DNA from: Reichenbachiella faecimaris
GTDB lineage: Bacteria > Bacteroidota > Bacteroidia > Cytophagales > Cyclobacteriaceae
Length of the DNA stretch: 64,000 nucleotides
Direction: 5' to 3'
NCBI RefSeq assembly: GCF_900176375.1
Contig: NZ_FWYF01000001.1
Coordinates: 1-64,000 of the forward strand
Shown: positions 54,886 to 63,940 of the stretch, piece after piece
Position numbering within the stretch: the first letter of the stretch is position 1
How the letters are laid out: each line of letters starts with the position of its first letter
Notes under the pieces: generated by a model
The model's database searches: none
What the model was told of the DNA's origin: nothing
What the model saw: the letters and a program-made list of their open reading frames with translations, nothing else
Position numbers and translations under genes: made by a program

Positions 54886-57125
54886 AGTTTGATATTCAAA
54901 CCAATCATGAAATTGGTACCCGCCTGTGGATAGTAGAAGTTTTCTCTGATTTCTTCTCCACCACCTCTGTAGCCCCAAGTGTAACCATTTGCAGAATACA
55001 TTTGGTTAAACAAATTGTAGACAGCAAATTTGAGGCTTATTGATTTGAAGCTGTTCCCGGTCAGCGTGTAAGTCGCAATGGCATCACTTACGTAGTAGGC
55101 ATCCAGTTTGCGAGAATCTGTAGAGGTATTGTCTAGAAACTGCTCACCTACATATTTGTGAATCCATCTAAGATTCAATCCATTAATAGGGGAGTATTCT
55201 AAATTTCCTCCTGCTACTACATTTGGTGAGAAGGCAATATCAGTTTTTCCATAAGAGATTACATCAGCGTTATATTCATCCCAACCTATGCCATAGTTGT
55301 ATATGGTTTCATTGTAGCCATCAATTTTATTCTGACTAAAGGATACATTGGTATTTAGTTTAAGCTTGTCTGCCAATTGATAGCCTAACTGGAGTTCTAT
55401 ACCAGCTCTATAACTTTTGTCGACATTGGTTCTGAGTGAGGATCCAACATCATTCAATTCTCCTGTAACTACTAACTGATCCTTGTAGTCCATCCAAAAG
55501 AGGTTGGCGTTGAAAGTGTACTTGGTTGTCTTTCTGTTGTAGCCAATCTCTAAATCTGTCATTTTTTCAGCTTTCGGCGTCGCGGTAGAAACGTTGTCTG
55601 TGAAATCATTGCGAACAGGCTCTTTGCTTCCAATGGCTACAGATGCATAAGCACTAGACTGGTCATTGAGTTGTAATTTGACACCAAATTTAGGGTTGAA
55701 GAAATTGTAATTATGAGACTGGTCAATAGTTTGAGCATCATTGTCATCACCCTCCATGGTGTAATCCACTGTTCGGTATTGTAAATCTCCAAATAGCGAT
55801 AGCTGATCCGAAAGGTTGTAGATAGCCTTTCCAAAAATATTGAAATCTTTTTTCAAACTGTTGTTGAAATAATATGGATGACGAATAGTACCATTGCTGG
55901 CATATTGAGCCCATATAACTTTCCCAAAATGATCACCATTATATTGATTCCAAGCGCCACCCAATGTGAACTTAAAACCATTATTCGGCAGATAATCTAA
56001 CGAGAAAGTAGTACCATAAAAGTTGTTGTTCAGCCAACGACGCTGGATCAAGTCTGTGCTTGTAATGGTTTCCGTTCCAATGGTAATGTCATTCAAACCA
56101 TAATCAGCCAAATCTCTATCAGTCTTGTATTGTTCGAAATAGCCTTCTCCATGAATCAAAAAGGCTGATACATTTAGGGTAATGGTTTCACTCAGATCAA
56201 AGGCAGAAATCAATTGATAGTGCGTTTGATCATAGTCATCTATCTCATTGTCATAGGTGTATTGATTGTATGTTCTACCTGAATTCAACAGATTGAGCGA
56301 ATCTGCCGAACCTATGAAGTTGCGTGCCACGTAGGCGTTCATTTCATCAACGTCATGATCCATTCTTGATTCAGGGACACCATACCAAGCTTGATAAGTA
56401 GTTTCATGACCTGAGAAAATGTTGAACTTAACTAGCGATTTCTGTCCATAGTATCCACCAGACAAAAAATAGGATTTTAAATCAGTAGTAGCTCTGTCTA
56501 CATAACCATCAGATGTGATCTGTGATAAACGACCATCAAAAGCGAATTTGTCAGCAATTAGCCCTGTGCCAAACATAGCAGTATGTTTTCTAGTATTGAA
56601 AGAGCCAATGGAATTGTCCAGAGTAGCGTATGAATTTCTGTTTAATCCTTTGGTTTCAATGTTTACTGAAGCTCCAAAAGCACCAGCTCCATTAGTAGAA
56701 GTCCCTAGGCCTCGCTGTACTTGTATAGAAGAAACAGAAGATGCGAAATCAGGTAGATTTACCCAGAAGACCTGTTGAGACTCCGGATCATTGTAAGGAA
56801 TGCCGTTGAGTGTCACATTGACTCTCGCAGGGTCACTGCCTCTGATTCTTATTCCTGTATATCCCACACCTGCACCTGCATCAGACGTAGTGACTGCTGA
56901 TGGAGTCATTTCAAGGAGGTAGGGTAGATCTTTGCCTGTGTTGTTCTCTTCAATTTCCTCTTGTTTGATTTCATTGAAAGTCATTGGCGTTTTTGTAGTC
57001 GCTCTGGTAGAAGAAACAACTATCTCCTTCAAATCTACCGTTTTGATGGAATCTGGTGCAATTGCTTTTTGCGCATACGCGATGGTGCTACACAGCATTG
57101 CTACGGCAAATAAATACTTTTTCAT
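54882..57125 (-). CDS. TonB-dependent receptor, probably for thiamine or precursor
   Basis: 747 aa with a signal peptide (MKKYLFAVAMLCSTIAYAQ). TonB-box/plug region: LKEIVVSSTRATTKTPMTF, DLPYLLEMTPSAVTTSDAGAGVGYTGIRIRG, NVTLNGIPYNDPESQQVFWVNLPDF; then a 22-strand barrel ending NFMIGLNIKL. No N-terminal carboxypeptidase-like domain. As first gene behind the TPP riboswitch it should import thiamine or a precursor through the outer membrane; such riboswitch-linked receptors are known in Bacteroidota. Confidence 0.92.
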   Translation of the reverse strand: MKKYLFAVAMLCSTIAYAQKAIAPDSIKTVDLKEIVVSSTRATTKTPMTFNEIKQEEIEENNTGKDLPYLLEMTPSAVTTSDAGAGVGYTGIRIRGSDPARVNVTLNGIPYNDPESQQVFWVNLPDFASSVSSIQVQRGLGTSTNGAGAFGASVNIETKGLNRNSYATLDNSIGSFNTRKHTAMFGTGLIADKFAFDGRLSQITSDGYVDRATTDLKSYFLSGGYYGQKSLVKFNIFSGHETTYQAWYGVPESRMDHDVDEMNAYVARNFIGSADSLNLLNSGRTYNQYTYDNEIDDYDQTHYQLISAFDLSETITLNVSAFLIHGEGYFEQYKTDRDLADYGLNDITIGTETITSTDLIQRRWLNNNFYGTTFSLDYLPNNGFKFTLGGAWNQYNGDHFGKVIWAQYASNGTIRHPYYFNNSLKKDFNIFGKAIYNLSDQLSLFGDLQYRTVDYTMEGDDNDAQTIDQSHNYNFFNPKFGVKLQLNDQSSAYASVAIGSKEPVRNDFTDNVSTATPKAEKMTDLEIGYNRKTTKYTFNANLFWMDYKDQLVVTGELNDVGSSLRTNVDKSYRAGIELQLGYQLADKLKLNTNVSFSQNKIDGYNETIYNYGIGWDEYNADVISYGKTDIAFSPNVVAGGNLEYSPINGLNLRWIHKYVGEQFLDNTSTDSRKLDAYYVSDAIATYTLTGNSFKSISLKFAVYNLFNQMYSANGYTWGYRGGGEEIRENFYYPQAGTNFMIGLNIKL

Positions 57126-57191
57126 TACAGATTTTTCTTAGTTAATACTTGACAAAAGCTAAGGGCACTCTTGTCTTTAGCGTACCACTAC

Positions 57192-57275
57192 ATCCCTTCG
57201 ACCGCATTATCGGCATCAGGTTCTATGGGTATAATCTCAGCCTGTAGGTATATTCTATTTAGGCACCCCCTTATG
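57192..57275 (-). ncRNA. TPP riboswitch (THI element)
   Basis: On the minus strand the conserved parts occur in order: GGGGTGCC (57262-57269), CTGAGA (57235-57240), ACCC, GAACCTGAT (about 57215-57223) and AATGCGGTCGAAGGGA (57193-57208). The aptamer lies 66 nt before the receptor ATG. Between them no strong intrinsic terminator is seen; GCTAA/TTAGC followed by TTTT is a weak candidate, so translational control is possible. Confidence 0.96.
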
Positions 57276-57278
57276 AGA

Positions 57279-57311
57279 CAAAGGTAGGAGAATAGTTTTA
57301 AAAAAAGCAAA
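57279..57311 (-). promoter_or_regulatory. Promoter of the thiamine operon
   Basis: Minus strand: TTTG (57308-57311), 21-bp spacer, TACCTTTG (57279-57286). Both boxes match the Bacteroidota -33 TTTG / -7 TAnnTTTG consensus exactly. Transcription would start near 57273, at the very beginning of the riboswitch. 57312-57496 holds no ORF or other signal that I can see. Confidence 0.8.
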
Positions 57312-57496
57312 CTTGCTAGCTAAGTAGTTAATTGAGCACCAAATTATTTGATTCGAATTGTGTGTTTAAGGTAGATCAAAATTTTGATATGGAGGTTTTA
57401 AGAAAAGATAACATCTTACTATGCCAGAGCTATGTAGGTGAATTTTAGATTCGACACATGAAAGTTTATGGGTCTCATGTTCTTAAAATAGTGTAT

Positions 57497-58042
57497 TTAC
57501 TGGTTGATTTTTTTTATTTCATTCTCAACTATTCTAATCGCTCTTTTTGTTCGTAGAAGTCCAAGTCCTGAAATGATTTCAAATGGCTTATTGCGTGATT
57601 CTAGCTCTTGTTTATAAATATCGAAAATGATATCCCTATCATGTGGGTTTTCTCTTAAGGGGTCAGCTTCCCAAGCCATATCAGGCAAAAGTAAAAGATA
57701 AAGATCTGCAGTTCTAGTATTGTAGTGATCCAGGATGTACGGGTCACATTTCTTGTATTTCCATTCTGACCAAACTTTTATTACCTCTATGCTGGTGTCA
57801 AAAAAAGCCAATGATGCCCCATTAGACAACACTTCATCCTCGTTATTGATCTGTCCTTTTGCGATTTCCAGCAAATCGTCGTCTTTATAGCGGCGATTCA
57901 GGTCCGTTAGGTAGGTCCTGGCGTATTCGGGTAGCCATGGTTGTTCGAAGTACTCACTCAGTTGTCTAGACAGAGTTGACTTGCCCGTGCATTCAGGTCC
58001 AGTGATTACGACCTTAAAAGTAGGTTTGGTGATTTTTTCCAT
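57497..58042 (-). CDS. NadR-like nicotinamide riboside kinase (P-loop)
   Basis: 181 aa from ATG 58042 (MEKITKPTFKVVITGPECTGKST); a longer in-frame reading overlaps most of pnuC and is rejected. P-loop GPECTGKST and W-L-PEYARTYL plus FDTS and DLYLLLLPDMAWEADPLRE are typical of the NadR C-terminal ribosylnicotinamide kinase domain. Overlaps pnuC by 37 bp. With PnuC it likely traps imported nicotinamide riboside as NMN. Confidence 0.85.
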   Translation of the reverse strand: MEKITKPTFKVVITGPECTGKSTLSRQLSEYFEQPWLPEYARTYLTDLNRRYKDDDLLEIAKGQINNEDEVLSNGASLAFFDTSIEVIKVWSEWKYKKCDPYILDHYNTRTADLYLLLLPDMAWEADPLRENPHDRDIIFDIYKQELESRNKPFEIISGLGLLRTKRAIRIVENEIKKINQ

Positions 58043-58641
58043 GCGAGATAGCCCGACACTGCCATGGCAATGTATATGCCGTATAAAAATGAATAAAAAT
58101 AAATGCCTTTGTAAAAATAGATACCACAGGCCAAAACATCTACAATAAACCAATAATACCAATTCTCTAGTTTCTTTTTGGTCATCAACCAAATACCAGT
58201 AACGCTTAGAATAGAAGTGGTGGAGTCCCAATAGGGAAGTGCCGCAGGAGGAATGTGACTCCAGACGAAATGGATATGAGCTAAAAAGTATCCAAACCCT
58301 AATATTCCCATTATTGATAGAAGCAAGATGTAAGCGTTTTGCATTAAACTATAGGTTGTGATGGGTAGTTCTTTTTCATTCTTCTTTTTGCCAAACACCC
58401 AGAAATACCAGCCATAGATATTGAGGACTAGAAAAATTAGATGAAGTAAAAGGTCTCCATAGAGTTGTATTTTCCAGAAGACTACAAAAGAAACTATCAC
58501 GTAAAGGATACCAGCAGGCCATGTGAGTATGCTTTCTTTGATTAAATACCATACGGCTAGCAGTCCAAAAACAAGTCCAAAAAACTCATATAGGTCAATG
58601 CTAAGTGCATAGCTCAGTATTTCTTGAACTATTTCATTCAT
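58006..58641 (-). CDS. pnuC: PnuC-family vitamin transporter
   Basis: 211 aa from ATG 58641 (MNEIVQEILSYALSIDLYEFF). Seven-helix protein with GLVFGLLAVWYLIKESILTWPAGI, DLLLHLIFLVLNIYGWYFW and NWYYWFIVDVLACGIYF, as in PnuC/PnuT facilitators. The overlapping NadR-like kinase suggests nicotinamide riboside. The nearby TPP operon leaves thiamine (PnuT) as an alternative, but no riboswitch is seen in front of this gene. Confidence 0.87.
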   Translation of the reverse strand: MNEIVQEILSYALSIDLYEFFGLVFGLLAVWYLIKESILTWPAGILYVIVSFVVFWKIQLYGDLLLHLIFLVLNIYGWYFWVFGKKKNEKELPITTYSLMQNAYILLLSIMGILGFGYFLAHIHFVWSHIPPAALPYWDSTTSILSVTGIWLMTKKKLENWYYWFIVDVLACGIYFYKGIYFYSFLYGIYIAMAVSGYLAWKKSPNLLLRS

Positions 58642-58712
58642 GCAATCGGTTTTGATACCTAGGTGCAATGATAAGCATTGCTTTGGAAATGATAGAGTAT
58701 GTCAAAAAAGGT

Positions 58713-59492
58713 TTATATCATACCTTCTCTGATACTTCTGGAAACAAGCTCGGAGGTGTTTTTACAATCTGTTTTTTTTAGTATGTTTCTCCTATGAGAG
58801 TTTACTGTATTGGTAGAAATAAATAATTTATCCGCGATATCGTCTGTACTATAACCAAATGATATGAGTCTGATAATGTCTCTTTCCCTAAAAGTAACTT
58901 GTTCAGTGATTAGTTTTTGTTCACTATAGGTTTTGAAAAAGATAGTTTCGTATTCATTTTTTTCATTGAGTATTTTGGCTGTTGCACGAATAGGTAATGG
59001 ACTGGCAGCAGATGGCAGTACGCTGTAATGTGCTAGACCAATGACTGGCTTGCCTTCCTCGTCGAAGTACATTGGTGTGGTATGCTGTAGGATGGGCTGA
59101 TAAGTGCCATCGCCCGTTTTGATTCTATAGTTCCAGGTGTAACTGACTTTTTTCCTATCCATTACGTCTATGTCGGACATGGTAAAAGCCATCAAGTCAT
59201 TTAAAGATTGAAGCCAGAGATTCATTTCTTCAGGGTGCATGTGCTCCCACCAGAAAGTCATGCCTTGTTGGCACATGGTTTCAGTGTCTAATCCAGTACT
59301 TGGATGAAAGTTTTTACTTACGTATTCAAAGGATCGTGTAGTGGTATTGGTTATGCAAAAGAAGGTCGTACTATGCGGGATGTATCTATCTAGCTCTTTG
59401 AGTTTTGAGATGTGACTTTCAAGAAAGTCACCCTTGAACTCTTGATATGTCTCAAATATTTCTGAGTAATCTGAAATGATTCTACTATCCAT
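58713..59492 (-). CDS. LuxR-type regulator with PAS-like sensor region
   Basis: 259 aa. C-terminal HTH_LuxR (about 195-259): ERDIIRLISFGYSTDDIADKLFISTNTVNSHRRNILKKT. The N-terminal 190 residues look PAS-like (FEYVSKNFHPSTGLDTETMCQQG, WNYRIKTGDGTYQPILQH). No receiver domain, so not a classical response regulator. A family with this layout is common in Bacteroidota; ligand and targets are unknown. It is in line with pnuC but 71 bp upstream. Confidence 0.85.
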   Translation of the reverse strand: MDSRIISDYSEIFETYQEFKGDFLESHISKLKELDRYIPHSTTFFCITNTTTRSFEYVSKNFHPSTGLDTETMCQQGMTFWWEHMHPEEMNLWLQSLNDLMAFTMSDIDVMDRKKVSYTWNYRIKTGDGTYQPILQHTTPMYFDEEGKPVIGLAHYSVLPSAASPLPIRATAKILNEKNEYETIFFKTYSEQKLITEQVTFRERDIIRLISFGYSTDDIADKLFISTNTVNSHRRNILKKTDCKNTSELVSRSIREGMI

Positions 59493-59674
59493 GTAACTTC
59501 TACCTTAAGCGGGTTAAACATTGAAATCAATTCTGGGATATGTTTACAGCCTAATATCTAGGATTAATTGCTCATTTGAAAGAAACTATGTGAAATAAAG
59601 CAAAAAATGATGGCCTTTTCATATCTGACATGAGATCAATTAAATATATCTCCAGCATTCAATATGAAATAAAT

Positions 59675-60187
59675 TTATGACGGGCTTTCAACTGCATCCA
59701 AAGTGCTTACACCTGCGTCATCTTCTATATAGCCAGCAGAAACTACTTCTCTTTGAATCATATATGAATTGTCCTGATGACAAATGTGAGAACAACCAAT
59801 AGATAAGGCTTCTCCTGGTTGAAGTTGGTACATACGAATCATTTCATTGATGTCGTTACCAGGAAGTCTAAATTTTGCTTTGATCACTGCTGATATGGAT
59901 CTTTCAATATTTTTGTTTTCCATTATCAATGAAATACCACAATCTCCTTTTCCACAACTACCATTCGCATATATACTTAAATCATCAGATGCTTCATTGC
60001 CGAATGCGTCTCCATGGAAATCCATCCCACCTCCATTCTCAGAGGCAAGGGCGAGATTGTAAATGTCCATATAAGTTAACTCACTCGTATGTTTCTCCTC
60101 TGGAGGAGCAGAAGGGTCTGTTGTTCTTTTGCTACAAGAGCAAATACTTAGAAAAAGTACCAAGATAAGAACAGACTGTTTATGCAT
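59675..60187 (-). CDS. Cys-containing lipoprotein of unknown function
   Basis: 170 aa from ATG 60187 (MHKQSVLILVLFLSICSCSKRT), giving a lipobox; the longer frame to 60463 reads through the promoter region. After the anchor is a short linker (TDPSAPPEEKHTSE). The mature part has paired Cys (GSCGKGDCGISL and GCSHICHQD) and GGGMDFHGDAFG. No family recognised. Divergent from a CsbD-like gene. Confidence 0.65.
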   Translation of the reverse strand: MHKQSVLILVLFLSICSCSKRTTDPSAPPEEKHTSELTYMDIYNLALASENGGGMDFHGDAFGNEASDDLSIYANGSCGKGDCGISLIMENKNIERSISAVIKAKFRLPGNDINEMIRMYQLQPGEALSIGCSHICHQDNSYMIQREVVSAGYIEDDAGVSTLDAVESPS

Positions 60188-60358
60188 GAGTAGTATAGCG
60201 TTGAATTTGTTGCAATAATAATTAAAGTTAACAGGAAATATAATCACCAACGATAGGCATAAACAAGCATCCATGATTTTTTGTTTCATATCTCTTGGCA
60301 GGATCAGTGAAAAATCGTTGAATTTCTTATTGCCAAGGGATATGTGTAACTTGCGGGT

Positions 60359-60544
60359 ATGAATATTGTAAGAAGTTGGAGAGAACAAAAAATCATGCTT
60401 AAAATATGGTTTCCTGTTTTGAGAGATCAGGACTTTTTGTTTGAACCTGGAGAGAGAGAACACATGTTGGATCGGCTTGCTGCTAAATTGAGTAAGACTC
60501 GTGCCGAACTAGAGACAGTATTTGCAGAGTTACAGCTCTATTAA
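60359..60544 (+). CDS. Short CsbD-like protein
   Basis: 61 aa. The spacing W-REQK-MLK, FPVLRDQDFLFEPGEREHML, LAAKLSKTRAEL follows the pattern of short Bacteroidota CsbD/general-stress-like proteins. Function unknown; resemblance is weak. The ATG at 60359 is 172 bp from the divergent lipoprotein ATG. Confidence 0.5.
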   Translation: MNIVRSWREQKIMLKIWFPVLRDQDFLFEPGEREHMLDRLAAKLSKTRAELETVFAELQLY

Positions 60545-60673
60545 TTTTTCTCTTTGGGATTTCCCGCTCACTTCTTATTTGAAATTTTATTCACCACCAC
60601 CTGTATTAGCAGCACATTCTCAATATGGCTTGAGAAATATTAACTTTTTAACTAATTAAAAAATTGAACTGAC

Positions 60674-61078
60674 ATGGAAAATCATGTATTAGACAATCTT
60701 AAATATTCATATCTCTGGAATAAGTACCGTCCTATGGTTCTTAAGCTGATGAAGGATGCAGCAGACAAGCCTCAGCAGTATAAATTTCAGAAGCACGAGT
60801 TTCATGATATCAACCCTAAAGAAAAGGGAGGGCATTCGTTTAGCATGGAATTGTCTAATGGTCGTCCAAGCAAGGAAGTGAAGACCTCAATGGTGGCCAA
60901 GAGCCTATTTGCCGTCTTGGATCAATCAATGACTGCTGTGGACTTGTCTCAAGGGGCTATATATGAGTTTTCTATGGACAAGCAGTACAATCTGGAAATC
61001 ACGCTTAAGGAAGCCAAAGAAGAAGTAGCTGAGCCTGAGGAAGTAGCTGCAGTTGCAGAGGAAGCTCAAGAGAAATAA
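60674..61078 (+). CDS. Conserved Bacteroidota protein of unknown function
   Basis: 134 aa, cytoplasmic. A core of about 110 residues (NKYRPMVLKLMKDA ... HEFHDINPKEKGGHSFSMEL ... EFSMDKQYNLEITLKEA) and a Glu/Ala tail. No known motif. Stands alone before the LytS/LytR pair. Confidence 0.6.
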   Translation: MENHVLDNLKYSYLWNKYRPMVLKLMKDAADKPQQYKFQKHEFHDINPKEKGGHSFSMELSNGRPSKEVKTSMVAKSLFAVLDQSMTAVDLSQGAIYEFSMDKQYNLEITLKEAKEEVAEPEEVAAVAEEAQEK

Positions 61079-61117
61079 TAATATTGGTGACGGGCCAGTT
61101 CCCACGGCCTAGTCATC

Positions 61118-61135
61118 ACTATTTATGCAAATAGT
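61118..61135. promoter_or_regulatory. Palindrome upstream of lytS-like gene
   Basis: ACTATTT ATGC AAATAGT, perfect 7-bp arms, in the 119-bp region before the GTG start at 61198. Could be an operator or the 3'-end hairpin of the upstream gene (no T-run). GC-rich GGCC arms at 61093-61109 add a second weak fold. Confidence 0.3.
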
Positions 61136-61197
61136 CACACTTACTCATCTTTGACTTGCGTCTTATCGTATCTTTAGTGCTTCAATGACGTGCTAAA

Positions 61198-62304
61198 GTG
61201 CAAAACAAAAACGCTATAAAAATTTACTTTGGAAGATTGCCCATTTCAGCTGTCGCAGTGGCTGGATTGGTGAGTGTGGTGACTATTTTTCAGTTATTAC
61301 AGCAATATGCCTATCATCTGGCCAATGGATTTGATTTCGATTTCAGTTGGCGAATCATTAGTGCAAAACTGTTAATTGGCAACTTATTATGGGCAGGTTT
61401 AAGTCCACTTCTTTTGTCACTGGCAAGGTCACTGACAACGTTTAATAGGTTGTCATCTAAAAACCTGATTCAATTAGTTTTAGTTCTAGCTATTGCGTTC
61501 CTGCACAATCTTTCATCTTTGTGGTTGTACAATTTCAGTTATTATCTTCAAAGTGGCTATATGCGTTCATTTTTTGGAGATAATAATCGTTCAGATTTAA
61601 TCACTGGGTTTTTCACCAGCTTGATCGAATGTGTGGTGATTATAGGCCTGTTTATGGCCGTGGATTATCAAAGGAAGTTGGCGAACAAGGAAAGGGATTT
61701 GGCAAAAGCTCAACTTGACGCACTCAAGATGCAGCTACATCCTCATTTTATATTTAATACCCTACATTCAATTTCATCCATGATTGATATGGATATGAAA
61801 AAGGCGCAACGCATGATTACTAAAGTGGGCGATTTACTCAGAAGTATGCTTGCCTATGATGAGATAGAATTCGTGACTTTAAAAGAAGAAATAGACTTTA
61901 TTCGTAATTATTTGGAACTGGAGCAAATTAGGTTTCAGGACAGAATGAGCATTTCGTTTGATATTGATGACCGCCTGGCTCAAAATAAGGTACCGAGTCT
62001 CATTTTACAGCCATTGGTAGAGAACTGCATTAAACATGGTGTATCGAAAAGCACAGGCCAGAGTCATATTTTAGTTTCGGCGACTATCTGTCAAAATGGG
62101 ACTAATCATCAATGGCTTAAATTGGAAATCAACAATTCTGAGAGCAATAGAGCATATCTTAGTCATGGAAATGGCTTCGGGATTGGATTGCAGAACGTAA
62201 AGAAAAGATTGGCACAAAACTACCCTGAACAGTATTTTTGTGAATTTGGCCGTGTGGATGACAAGCATTACAAATCTGAAATTAGAATACCAATTAAGAC
62301 ATGA
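61198..62304 (+). CDS. LytS/YpdA-type sensor histidine kinase
   Basis: 368 aa from GTG 61198 (MQNKNAIKIYFG). Four membrane helices (about 14-36, 53-76, 91-112, 137-155), then a coiled linker and the His_kinase domain with LHPHFIFNTLHSISS (phospho-His183) and an ATP domain NCIKHGVS, GNGFGIGLQNVKKRL. Signal unknown. ATGA overlap with the regulator downstream. Confidence 0.92.
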   Translation: MQNKNAIKIYFGRLPISAVAVAGLVSVVTIFQLLQQYAYHLANGFDFDFSWRIISAKLLIGNLLWAGLSPLLLSLARSLTTFNRLSSKNLIQLVLVLAIAFLHNLSSLWLYNFSYYLQSGYMRSFFGDNNRSDLITGFFTSLIECVVIIGLFMAVDYQRKLANKERDLAKAQLDALKMQLHPHFIFNTLHSISSMIDMDMKKAQRMITKVGDLLRSMLAYDEIEFVTLKEEIDFIRNYLELEQIRFQDRMSISFDIDDRLAQNKVPSLILQPLVENCIKHGVSKSTGQSHILVSATICQNGTNHQWLKLEINNSESNRAYLSHGNGFGIGLQNVKKRLAQNYPEQYFCEFGRVDDKHYKSEIRIPIKT

Positions 62305-63059
62305 TTAAGTGCGTAATAATAGACGACGAATATTTGGCACGCGAGAGGCTCAAAAAATTGCTTAATAGTCAATCTGATGTGGTGGTAATTGGTGAGGCAA
62401 GAAATGGTCAGTTGGGAGTGGAACTCATTCAGACCAAAGCTCCTGATTTGGTGTTTCTTGATATCCAAATGCCAGATTTGGATGGATTTGGAGTGATTAA
62501 TAAGCTTGACAAGATTCCATATATAGTGTTTACTACTGCTTATGATCATTATGCACTTAAAGCCTTTGATATACACGCTCTGGATTATTTGCTTAAGCCA
62601 TTTGACGAGGATCGTTTGGATGATTCTTTGAAGCTTGTACAAGAAAGAATAAGTGCAGATCAATCAGCATTGTTGACGAATCAGATGAAGAGTTTATTGA
62701 AGACGTTTGACCGTCCAAACGACCAATTCAGGTACTCTTTTTTGATAAAGGAAAAAGGGTTTGAAAATGAGGTGCAAGTGGATGATGTTATTTACATGGA
62801 GACTCAGGGCAATTATGTAAAGCTTGTAACCACATCGCGACATTACCTCTTCAGGATTGCTATGAATATATTAGAAACGGAATTGGATCCTAAGCACTTT
62901 GTCAGAATTCATCGTACGTATATCCTTAATAAGAATTGGATTGTAAAACAGAGCTATCAGGGCAATAATGAATTTCAATTTACGTTGAAAAATGGATTTA
63001 AGGTGAGTTCTTCTCGTTCATTTAAAAAGCACATCACAGCGCATACTGCTGATCAGTAA
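62301..63059 (+). CDS. LytTR-family response regulator
   Basis: 252 aa. Receiver with DDE (8-10), phospho-Asp54 (VFLDIQMPDLDG) and Lys (LLKPFD). C-terminal LytTR DNA-binding domain (IYMETQGNYVKLVT, HFVRIHRTYILNKNWI). Pairs with the upstream LytS-type kinase. Targets unknown. Converges on the CvfB-like gene (6 bp apart). Confidence 0.94.
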   Translation: MIKCVIIDDEYLARERLKKLLNSQSDVVVIGEARNGQLGVELIQTKAPDLVFLDIQMPDLDGFGVINKLDKIPYIVFTTAYDHYALKAFDIHALDYLLKPFDEDRLDDSLKLVQERISADQSALLTNQMKSLLKTFDRPNDQFRYSFLIKEKGFENEVQVDDVIYMETQGNYVKLVTTSRHYLFRIAMNILETELDPKHFVRIHRTYILNKNWIVKQSYQGNNEFQFTLKNGFKVSSSRSFKKHITAHTADQ

Positions 63060-63065
63060 TGACTT

Positions 63066-63896
63066 TTAAATCAACTGTATTGCATCATCTTTCAATACAA
63101 CAAGCTTCTGTTTATACAGAATTCCTAGTGAGCGTTTGAAATTTTTCTTGCTCATCTGAAGCATCATTTGAATTTCTTCAGGTGCACTTTTGTCGTGAAG
63201 AGCTAACGTGCCATTGTTCAATTTTAGTCTCTCGATAATTTTAGCTGCACCATCTTCTAATTGTTCTAGACCAGTCTTTCTTAGGCTGATGTCAATCTTG
63301 CCATCCTCACGAACTTCCTTTACAAATCCTTTCATTTTAGCCCCTTTGAGCAATTCTTGAAAAACTTCGTTTTCATAAACTAAGCCTTGGTATTTGTTGT
63401 TCACAATGACTGAAGTACCAAGAGTTGTAGTTTCCCCTATGATTAAGTCAACTTCTTCATTGCTCTCCAATTCAATATTTTCGGATTCTATATAATAATG
63501 AACCTTGGCACTGCCAGCCAGACGTTTAGTAATCTGATCCAGATAAACGTACACCATGTGCCATTGACCTGGGCGCATGTTTTTTTGCTGTTCGCTGAAT
63601 GGAACGAGTAAGTCCTTTTCTAATCCCATGTCCATGAATGCGCCAATATTATTCACGTCTTTCACTTCTAGACAAGCAAATTCGTTGCGCATGACTTTGG
63701 GTGTGAGTGTAGTCGCTACTATGCGATCTTCAGAATCCGTGTATACAAATACGTCCAACACATCTTCGTCTTTGGCGCCTTCAGGGACATATTTGTTGGG
63801 CAGTAAAACCTCGTTTTCTTCGTTGTCGATTAGTATGGCTCCAGGAGGAACAATTCGGGCTATTGTGAGTGTATTGTATTTACCAATTTCGATCAT
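63066..63896 (-). CDS. CvfB-like S1 RNA-binding protein
   Basis: 276 aa. Three S1-like repeats and a C-terminal winged-helix-like end (EIQMMLQMSKKNFKRSLGILYKQ). Motifs: GAFMDMGLEKDLLVPFSEQ and GFVKEVREDGKIDISLR. CvfB-type proteins bind RNA and affect virulence or gene expression in other bacteria. Role here unknown. Confidence 0.88.
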   Translation of the reverse strand: MIEIGKYNTLTIARIVPPGAILIDNEENEVLLPNKYVPEGAKDEDVLDVFVYTDSEDRIVATTLTPKVMRNEFACLEVKDVNNIGAFMDMGLEKDLLVPFSEQQKNMRPGQWHMVYVYLDQITKRLAGSAKVHYYIESENIELESNEEVDLIIGETTTLGTSVIVNNKYQGLVYENEVFQELLKGAKMKGFVKEVREDGKIDISLRKTGLEQLEDGAAKIIERLKLNNGTLALHDKSAPEEIQMMLQMSKKNFKRSLGILYKQKLVVLKDDAIQLI

Positions 63897-63922
63897 GTGG
63901 CAAAACTAGGTCTTTTCATAAG

Positions 63923-63940
63923 AAAACCTCCAAGGTTTTT
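63923..63940. terminator. Short intrinsic hairpin
   Basis: AAAACCT CCA AGGTTTT with five T, and a looser repeat of the same kind next to it. A terminator or a small intergenic repeat; downstream gene lies outside the window. Confidence 0.45.

Noticed and set aside
54886-54978. N-terminal extension of thiS
   Set aside because: Arg/Trp-rich and lies inside the TonB receptor's conserved C-terminus; ATG 54885 fits ThiS and overlaps the receptor stop.
58043-58231. N-terminal extension of the NadR-like kinase
   Set aside because: Overlaps pnuC coding sequence in another frame; the P-loop protein starts at 58042.
60188-60463. Long N-terminal extension of the Cys lipoprotein
   Set aside because: It would hide the lipobox 92 residues inside the protein and cross the divergent promoter region.
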